Shown here in pieces: positions 60,786 to 64,000 of a stretch of DNA of 64,000 nt (positions are counted from its first letter, which is position 1; every line of letters starts with the position of its first letter). The DNA comes from Indioceanicola profundi. Lineage in GTDB: Bacteria > Pseudomonadota > Alphaproteobacteria > Azospirillales > Azospirillaceae. The notes under the pieces were generated by a model, which was given only the letters and a program-made list of their open reading frames with translations, searched no databases and was not told the origin of the DNA. The stretch lies in NCBI RefSeq assembly GCF_003568845.1, contig NZ_CP030129.1:186001-250000 (forward strand), given 5' to 3'. Both the position numbers and the translations under genes were made by a program.

Positions 60786-61214
60786 TTGGGAGGTCCTGTG
60801 GCACATGCGGGTGGGGGGTTGTCGATCGGGACCTTGTCCCGGCAGTGCGGCGTCCACATTGAGACAATCCGGTATTATGAGCGGATTGGGTTGGTGCCCG
60901 TTCCTGACCGCACCGCCGGTGGACACCGTTCATACGGGCCTCCGCATGTCCAACGGCTGGAATTCGTCCGCAGGGCACGCGATCTTGGCTTCACGCTCGA
61001 CGAGATCCGGGCTCTGTTGGGCTTGGCGGAAAGCGATCAGCCCTGTGCGGATGCCCGGCAGGTTGCCGCCCGCCATCTTGAAGACGTTCGGGGAAAGATT
61101 GCGGCTTTGCAGAGAATGGAGCGTGTTCTGGCCGGCATGGTGGATCTGTGCGACGGGGAAGGTCGTGAATGTCCTTTGATCGACGCTCTGACCAGCCGCC
61201 GCACTGATCCATGA
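60786..61214 (+). CDS. merR: MerR-family mercury-type regulator
   Basis: The 142-residue protein has the winged helix (GTLSRQCGVHIETIRYYERIG). Three cysteines lie at the positions that bind Hg(II) in MerR: QPCADAR, VDLCDGEG and RECPLIDAL. It is divergent from the MerA-like operon, with the operator between them. The first dozen residues are uncertain; a GTG at 60810-60830 could also serve. Its stop is one base from the kinase fragment. Confidence 0.92.
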   Translation: MGGPVAHAGGGLSIGTLSRQCGVHIETIRYYERIGLVPVPDRTAGGHRSYGPPHVQRLEFVRRARDLGFTLDEIRALLGLAESDQPCADARQVAARHLEDVRGKIAALQRMERVLAGMVDLCDGEGRECPLIDALTSRRTDP

Positions 61215-61215
61215 G

Positions 61216-61593
61216 GTGGACGAGCGCCGCAAGACGGAGGAGGCGCTGCGCCAGAGCGAGAAACTGCAGGCTCTGGGTCAACTGACCGGCGGCATCGCGC
61301 ACGATTTCAATAATCTGCTCCAGGTTGTGCATAGCGGTGTCGAGCTCTTGCGCCGTGGCAAAGAGGGTCCGGTCGAGCGACGGGCCATGTTCCTCGATTC
61401 CATGGCTCAGGCCGTAGAGCGCGCCAAGGAATTGACCGGCCAGCTACTGACTTTCTCCCGCCGGCAGGCACCCAAGCCGCAGGTCTTCAATCTTAACGAA
61501 AGACTGCTCGGCATGGCCAGACTGCTCGACCGCACGCTCGGGCCCAAGATCACCGTGCGTACAGAGCTTGCTGCTGATCTCTGGCTGATGTAA
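61216..61593 (+). pseudogene. fragment of a hybrid histidine kinase (HisKA part)
   Basis: The 125-residue frame starts in the linker helix and contains the phospho-acceptor region SEKLQALGQLTGGIAHDFNN with its His. It then runs into the second HisKA helix (QLLTFSRRQAPKPQ) and stops where the ATPase domain should begin (LAADLWLM, stop). Both sensor and catalytic parts are missing, so it cannot be functional alone. Confidence 0.85.
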
Positions 61594-61677
61594 AAGCCCT
61601 GTTTGGCGCTGCCATGGCAGATTTAGGACACTGCCCCTACGGGTTGATGCAGCCTCGGCGCATCTGTTCCGTTCTGC

Positions 61678-62067
61678 GTGGGTGCACAAACCCTAGGGAG
61701 CCCGCATTCGCAGGCACAGCTGGGACAGTGGCTCATTGAGGGTAGAAGCGGGCCGCGTAACATTGAGGAAGGGCTTATCTGGTTGAAGCGGAGTGCCGGC
61801 TTCGGCTGTCGAGGCGCCATGATGCGCCTTGCAGAATTCTACCGTGAGCCGCCGGATCCAGAGCGTAAGGACCTTACTGTGGCCATGCAGTTTGCGCTGT
61901 TGGCGGTGGAGCATGCGGGACGATCCGAGTGGTCCTATCACCTGCAGAGCGCCCGCAAGTTGGCAAACGAAATCCGCAAAAGGCTCTCGCCAGCGGAAGA
62001 GGCGGAAGCAGTAGAAGCAGCCTCCCAGTTTGCGGTGGTTCCCCATGAGGATTGTACCGCGTCGTGA
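61678..62067 (+). CDS. Sel1-like repeat protein fragment
   Basis: The 129-codon frame has one and a half Sel1 repeats (AQLGQWLIEGRSGPRNIEEG, WLKRSAGFGCRGAMMRLAE) and a helical tail. Intact Sel1 proteins are usually longer and secreted; no signal peptide is seen. It is probably the 3' part of a gene cut by rearrangement. Confidence 0.6.
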   Translation: MGAQTLGSPHSQAQLGQWLIEGRSGPRNIEEGLIWLKRSAGFGCRGAMMRLAEFYREPPDPERKDLTVAMQFALLAVEHAGRSEWSYHLQSARKLANEIRKRLSPAEEAEAVEAASQFAVVPHEDCTAS

Positions 62068-62156
62068 GGGTGGTACTTGGCCGAGCGACCGGCCCATAAA
62101 AGGGCGACTTTCCAGGAGCTGCTATTCAGCAGCCCAAAGAGGCCGATTGGTTTTAG

Positions 62157-62320
62157 TCATGCGGCTACGGCCAGAATCTGTTGCTTAGCATAGTAGCGCT
62201 CCTCGGCTTCCGCGGGCGGGATGTTCCCAATGGGCCCCATCAGGCGTCTGTTGTTGATCCAGTCGACCCATTCCAGGATGGTGAGTTCTACCGCCTCCAT
62301 GCTGCGCCAGGGACCGGGCC
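62157..62320 (-). pseudogene. IS3-family transposase C-terminal fragment
   Basis: The frame ends EAVELTILEWVDWINNRR, then LMGPIGNIPPAEAEERYYA, the C-terminus of IS3-type OrfB transposases. Only about 50 residues remain. It is joined in the same frame to an IS5-type fragment on its upstream side, a scar of two different elements. Confidence 0.85.
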
Positions 62321-62324
62321 GGTG

Positions 62325-62465
62325 GATCATTTGCCGTTGACAGTCCCCCGCCTCGAAGATGCGGTCCCACACCCCAATCTTCGCCCAGCGGCGGAAGCGG
62401 CTGGCGCAGGTCGTTGCCGGACCATAGCGCTCGGGGATATCGGCCCAGGGCGAGCCAGTCCTGAG
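62325..62465 (-). pseudogene. IS5-family transposase internal fragment
   Basis: Minus-strand translation gives LRTGSPWADIPERYGP, then RFRRWAKIGVWDRIFEA, part of the N-terminal half of IS5-type transposases. Only about 45 residues remain. It is cut on the right by the IS6 end at 62466 and on the left by the IS3 fragment. It differs from the IS5 remnant at 29790-30627. Confidence 0.82.
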
Positions 62466-63357
62466 GGCTCTGTTGCAAAATCTGACTGGAACCGCGTGAG
62501 GCCAGCTTTCGGCATGGCTGCCCAGGTCAAGCGGCCTGGAGCTCGAGGTGCTGGTTGATGAACTGGGAGGCCTCGGTCAGCGCGCAGGGGCCGAGCCCGA
62601 AAGCTCGCTCAACCAGGCGGGCCTCGCCGCGCATGTCGCGGGTGAGGTTGAAAGCGCCTGCCTGCCCTTTGCGCAAGGCGCGCATCACCTCGAAGCCCTT
62701 GATCGTGGCGTAAGCGGTTTTCAGCGTCTTGAAGCCCCGCACGGGGCGGATCAACTGCTTGAGCTTGCCGTGGTCGGCCTCGACGACGTTGTTCAGGTAC
62801 TTCACCTGCCGGTGCTCCGTGTCCTCGGGACATTTGCCCTCGGCCTTCAATGCCACCAGCGCCGGCCCATAGGTTGGCGCCTTGTCGGTATTGATGACCA
62901 TCGGCTTCTCCCACGGCTTGAGGCCGTTCAGCGCCTTTCCGAGGAAGCGCTTGGCCGCGGCGGTGTTCCGGGCCGACGAGAGATGGAAGTCGATGGTGTT
63001 GCCGTACTTGTCGACGGCCCGGTACAGATAGGCCCACTTGCCGCCGACCTTCACATAGGTCTCGTCGACCCGCCAACTGGTCGACCGTGGGCAGCGCCAC
63101 TGCCAGCGCAGCCGCTTCTCAATCTCCGGCGCGTACGTCTGAACCCAGCGGTAGATGGTGGTGTGATCGACCACGACCCCGCGCTCGGCCATCATCTGTT
63201 CGAGGTCGCGGTAGCTGATCCCGTACCGGCAGTACCAGCGCACCGCCCACAGCACGATCTCACCCTCGAAATGGCGGCCTTTAAAGTCCGACACGTCTCA
63301 GCCCCCTCGCTCGATCGCGTCATTCCACCGGATGCCGGCCAACTTTACAACAGAGCC
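62466..63357 (-). mobile_element. IS6-family insertion sequence, intact
   Basis: The element is about 890 bases long. It is bounded by GGCTCTGTTGCAAA (62466-62479) and TTTACAACAGAGCC (63344-63357), inverted repeats with one mismatch that resemble IS26 ends. The flanking 8 bases (GTCCTGAG left, GTCCCCGA right) do not match, so there is no target-site duplication and the element probably mediated a deletion or fusion here. Confidence 0.9.
62527..63294 (-). CDS. IS6-family transposase
   Basis: The 255-residue DDE transposase begins with a helix-turn-helix (RYCRYGISYRDLEQMMAERG). It contains WRVDETYVKVGGKW, INTDKAPTYG and the end-domain KTAYATIKGFEVMRA, all in one frame. It cuts and joins the element ends replicatively and promotes cointegrates. 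It appears functional. Confidence 0.95.
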   Translation of the reverse strand: MSDFKGRHFEGEIVLWAVRWYCRYGISYRDLEQMMAERGVVVDHTTIYRWVQTYAPEIEKRLRWQWRCPRSTSWRVDETYVKVGGKWAYLYRAVDKYGNTIDFHLSSARNTAAAKRFLGKALNGLKPWEKPMVINTDKAPTYGPALVALKAEGKCPEDTEHRQVKYLNNVVEADHGKLKQLIRPVRGFKTLKTAYATIKGFEVMRALRKGQAGAFNLTRDMRGEARLVERAFGLGPCALTEASQFINQHLELQAA

Positions 63358-63470
63358 GTCCCCGAGACCTGGTCCTCGAAAATCTGTTCGCAGCCCGCCA
63401 CCTTCAGAGCCCGGTGCTGAAGGTCGAGGTTCTGATCTTCCGTCGAGACGCGCGCATACCCTACCAACAT
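63358..63470 (-). pseudogene. serine resolvase N-terminal fragment, cut by IS6
   Basis: The frame begins [18 protein letters not shown], the catalytic start of Tn3-type resolvases (catalytic Ser in ARVS), and continues [13 protein letters not shown] before it enters the IS6 end. The remaining 150 residues of a resolvase are missing. It shows that a Tn3-like or plasmid resolvase gene was destroyed by the IS6 event. Confidence 0.88.
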
Positions 63471-63520
63471 TGGTAGGGGCCGATGAATGAAGGCATGGGT
63501 TCCTCGCTTTCGAGCCCCTA

Positions 63521-63604
63521 TTTTGAGACTGCGTTTTGAGACGCGCAAGCCACTGAAATCGCTTGTCCCCAGAAAACGTCTCTAAAGGGAACCATTTTGA
63601 GACG
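63521..63604. repeat. TTTTGAGAC repeats, possible resolvase res site
   Basis: Direct copies of TTTTGAGAC occur at 63521, 63534 and 63595, and a related inverted copy (CGTCTCTAAA) lies near 63577. They lie immediately upstream of the truncated resolvase, where a res site with several resolvase-binding subsites would be expected. Confidence 0.6.
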
Positions 63605-63655
63605 AGCCGGGCGCCGGGCGAGCCTGTTAAGCCCGCGTGAGAGTAGTTTCCGCTG

Positions 63656-63814
63656 CTAGGAATTGTTCTCTGACGGGGAGGCCGCAGCCGTCCGGCTACT
63701 GCTGAACAGATATTTGACGAGGGCGGCGGCAGAAAGAACCAGCACGACAAGAGCGAGCAGCGAAAACAGCCCCATCCCCCACATCATTTCCCCGCACATC
63801 ATGTCATACATCAT
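63656..63814 (-). CDS. small single-pass membrane protein
   Basis: A 52-residue frame reads MMYDMMCGEMMWGMGLFSLL, then a hydrophobic helix (LALVVLVLSAAALVKYLF) and a short polar end (SSSRTAAASPSENNS). The Met-rich start and single helix are typical of small membrane proteins that recur beside copper genes. GGGCAGG precedes the ATG. It is too short for most gene finders. Confidence 0.65.
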   Translation of the reverse strand: MMYDMMCGEMMWGMGLFSLLALVVLVLSAAALVKYLFSSSRTAAASPSENNS

Positions 63815-63923
63815 CCTGCCCTTTTTCTAAAATTATTATATTTGGTCCATTTGTTTTATTAGCGCCAGTATTTATACCATAATGCGCAGTAAAGGTCTAA
63901 TTTTCGCAGAAACATCTACATGC

Positions 63924-64000
63924 TCAACCGCCGGAACCGCCCTGTGCAGCCTGTCCGAAAGGTTGAACCCAGAAGACGATTACCGCCACGAAGGCGGCAT
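63924..64000 (-). CDS. C-terminus of a protein continuing beyond the window (partial)
   Basis: The minus-strand frame entering from the right edge reads AAFVAVIVFWVQPFGQAAQG, then GSGG and a stop at 63924-63926. The hydrophobic stretch suggests a membrane or exported protein. Too little is visible to name it. Confidence 0.4.
   Translation of the reverse strand, partial: AAFVAVIVFWVQPFGQAAQGGSGG

Overview
The window is high-GC DNA from a Gram-negative bacterium, probably an alphaproteobacterium. The grounds are the codon use, the TonB-dependent receptor style (EIVVTGSRI plug start), the HutF-type histidine pathway and the CueR/YHS-CopA copper genes. Genus cannot be fixed from sequence alone. 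The mixture of metal-resistance operons, broken insertion sequences, truncated genes and a cut-off resolvase suggests an accessory island or large plasmid.

Layout. (1) 0-1.6 kb: the C-terminal part of a TIR-domain protein and an orphan membrane-anchored cytochrome c. (2) 1.8-12.9 kb: a histidine-utilisation locus with a TonB receptor, two PepSY membrane proteins (one fused to a 2Fe-2S/flavin reductase), hutC, hutF, hutU and hutH. HutC-type palindromes precede the receptor and hutF; hutI and hutG are not in the window. (3) 13-16.1 kb: Mn-catalase, a formate/nitrite-type transporter and a K+-channel-like protein. (4) 16.4-29.7 kb: the first copper block, with a cysteine-rich copper-storage protein, a YHS P-type ATPase, lipoprotein-DUF305-cytochrome c, DUF2933-methyltransferase, a CusF-like protein, a cupredoxin and copABCD. 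(5) 29.8-43.6 kb: a patchwork holding a dead IS5-type element, an RTX protein, a CueR-controlled copZ/copA/cueR module, sigma and anti-sigma-like genes, an intact IS110-type element, a solute-binding protein and a truncated sterol desaturase. (6) 43.5-58.4 kb: the second copper block, with CopL-like small secreted proteins, Met/His-rich exported proteins, a second YHS ATPase, lgt, a permease, a VTT protein, a PCu(A)C-like protein and a SCO-cytochrome c-ScsB/DsbD-DUF411-multicopper oxidase operon. (7) 58.5-61.2 kb: a mercury-type operon under a perfect MerR operator. (8) 61.2-64 kb: a graveyard of a kinase fragment, a Sel1 fragment, an IS5/IS3 scar, an intact IS6 element and a resolvase truncated by it.

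How it works together. Copper is handled in layers: cytosolic sensing (CueR), chaperoning (CopZ) and storage (Csp); export by three P1B ATPases; periplasmic oxidation and sequestration by two multicopper oxidases, CopB, CopC, cupredoxin, CusF and DUF411; and thiol repair by ScsB/DsbD and SCO. At least five small secreted CopL-like proteins are scattered among these operons. The most original features are the HutC-linked TonB receptor with a PepSY-ferredoxin-reductase fusion, the scattered CopL-like family, a PCu(A)C-domain protein that has lost its metal ligands, and a mer operon whose MerA-like enzyme lacks mercury-specific cysteines.
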